A stretch of DNA of 64,000 nt from Phaenicophaeus curvirostris (lineage: Eukaryota; Chordata; Aves; Cuculiformes; Cuculidae). Position 1 is the stretch's first letter; the number at the start of each line of letters is the position of its first letter. The position numbers were made by a program, and so were the translations under genes. Below are positions 63,131-64,000 of this stretch, piece after piece. Location: positions 8,837,885 through 8,901,884 of the forward strand of contig NC_091396.1 in the NCBI RefSeq assembly GCF_032191515.1. The letters are read 5' to 3'. The notes under the pieces were generated by a model. It was not told the origin of the DNA. It saw only the letters and a program-made list of their open reading frames with translations, and ran no database searches.

Positions 63131-64000
63131 ATGACTTAACCCCTTACACATGTCAAAATGATTGGAACTTTGTATGTATCTTTCCACTTTAGGAGGAAGC
63201 TACAATCAGTCTGAAAGGTTAGGAATATCTATTTTTAAGGGTGGGCTTTTTACTGGAAAGGTGAATTATTGATCTGTTACTTAAATCCAATTCAAAACAT
63301 TTTAAAATTGACAGCATGCTACAGAGTTCAGGACTAGCTCCAGTAAGGCATTTAAACAGAATTGCAGCTAAGCCCAAAATTGCTATCTCAAAAATTCCAT
63401 CGCAGCTTCCGCCCAGCCCTGAGGCATCCACAGCTCTTGTATAGTTTTCCCAAGGGTGTTCTCAATTATTCTGATCTTATCAAAGCAGGGCAACACAGCC
63501 TCTGCTCCTTCCTAAACCGTTTCAAATCCAGATGCAAATGCCTGCTCTGAGAGTGTGAGGGATGTAAGGGCCCTCCTATGTATTTGAAACATCATCAGAT
63601 GAGAGCCAAGCAGTCACAGGTGTGTGGCTGGTAGACCTTCAAAGACACTGACCCTAACCGTACATCACTCTTACACTTGTACTCCTCTCGGTACCCATTA
63701 ACATTGCAATTTCTTGTACATAGCTTGTCAAAACTATTAGTAGTAGAGAAGATCCCAACAAGGTCACTACAACTTTTAAAATTACAGCAGTGCCAAAGAA
63801 TGATGAAAATCAGACAAGCTAATCCCTCTGACAAACACAAAGAAAATGAAGCTTGATTTCCTGGCAGTAATGTTTAACTCACCAGTAGAGTAAGGATCCT
63901 AGTGCTTACTTCTTCTCCTTATACTCCTCCTTTGCAACCCATCAGTAAGAAGAAGCACCCCTTGCCCCACTTCTCCAAACAGGAGCTTAAGCACCAGCCC
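63131..64000. other. Intergenic, no gene recognised
   Basis: No exon of WT1 or any other gene was recognised up to the window edge. In particular I found no minus-strand zinc-finger coding sequence, which the last WT1 exons would show. Confidence 0.6.

Noticed and set aside
63131..64000. Search for the last WT1 exon on the minus strand
   Set aside because: No zinc-finger codons (Cys-x-Cys...His-x-His pattern) or WT1 C-terminal sequence could be seen, so WT1 is not claimed within the window.

Overview
This window is vertebrate nuclear DNA, almost certainly from a bird. It has spliced exons with GT-AG borders, AT-rich and CpG-poor introns and intergenic DNA, and interspersed repeats that are recognisably CR1 LINE fragments, with the ATTCTATG-type octamer tails typical of avian CR1. 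I cannot name the species.

Positions 1 to about 10,300 hold the 3' part of one protein-coding gene on the + strand. I identify it as RCN1 (reticulocalbin-1), an ER-lumen EF-hand Ca2+-binding protein of the CREC family. Exons 2-6 are present (1709-1902, 3466-3644, 4189-4249, 7113-7312, 8251-8358) and give about 246 residues with six EF-hands and a C-terminal HDEL retrieval signal. Exon 1, with the signal peptide and promoter, lies upstream of the window. Three candidate poly(A) signals follow the stop codon. Intron 1 carries a CR1 reverse-transcriptase fragment with an internal deletion.

From about 10.3 kb to the end I find no convincing coding exon on either strand. In vertebrates the usual order is PAX6-RCN1-WT1, with RCN1 transcribed towards the 3' end of WT1. 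This 54 kb is therefore best read as the proximal part of the RCN1-WT1 intergenic interval, although WT1 itself is not seen. It contains two more obvious CR1 3' ends (38.5-38.8 kb and 55.6-55.9 kb), a CR1 stub at 25.4 kb, simple repeats, and several AT-rich, homeodomain-motif-rich stretches that look like candidate conserved non-coding elements.

The most striking non-coding structure is at about 39.48-40.56 kb. It combines a G-quadruplex-prone tract, a 21-bp tandem repeat, 15 CpGs in 71 bp, a near-consensus CTCF motif, paired SOX-like sites, and a 13-bp AT-rich direct repeat about 0.5 kb apart. A second candidate lies at about 49.79-50.24 kb and has an octamer site and a palindromic pair of E2-boxes. 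I see no novel multi-gene system; the interest here is regulatory.
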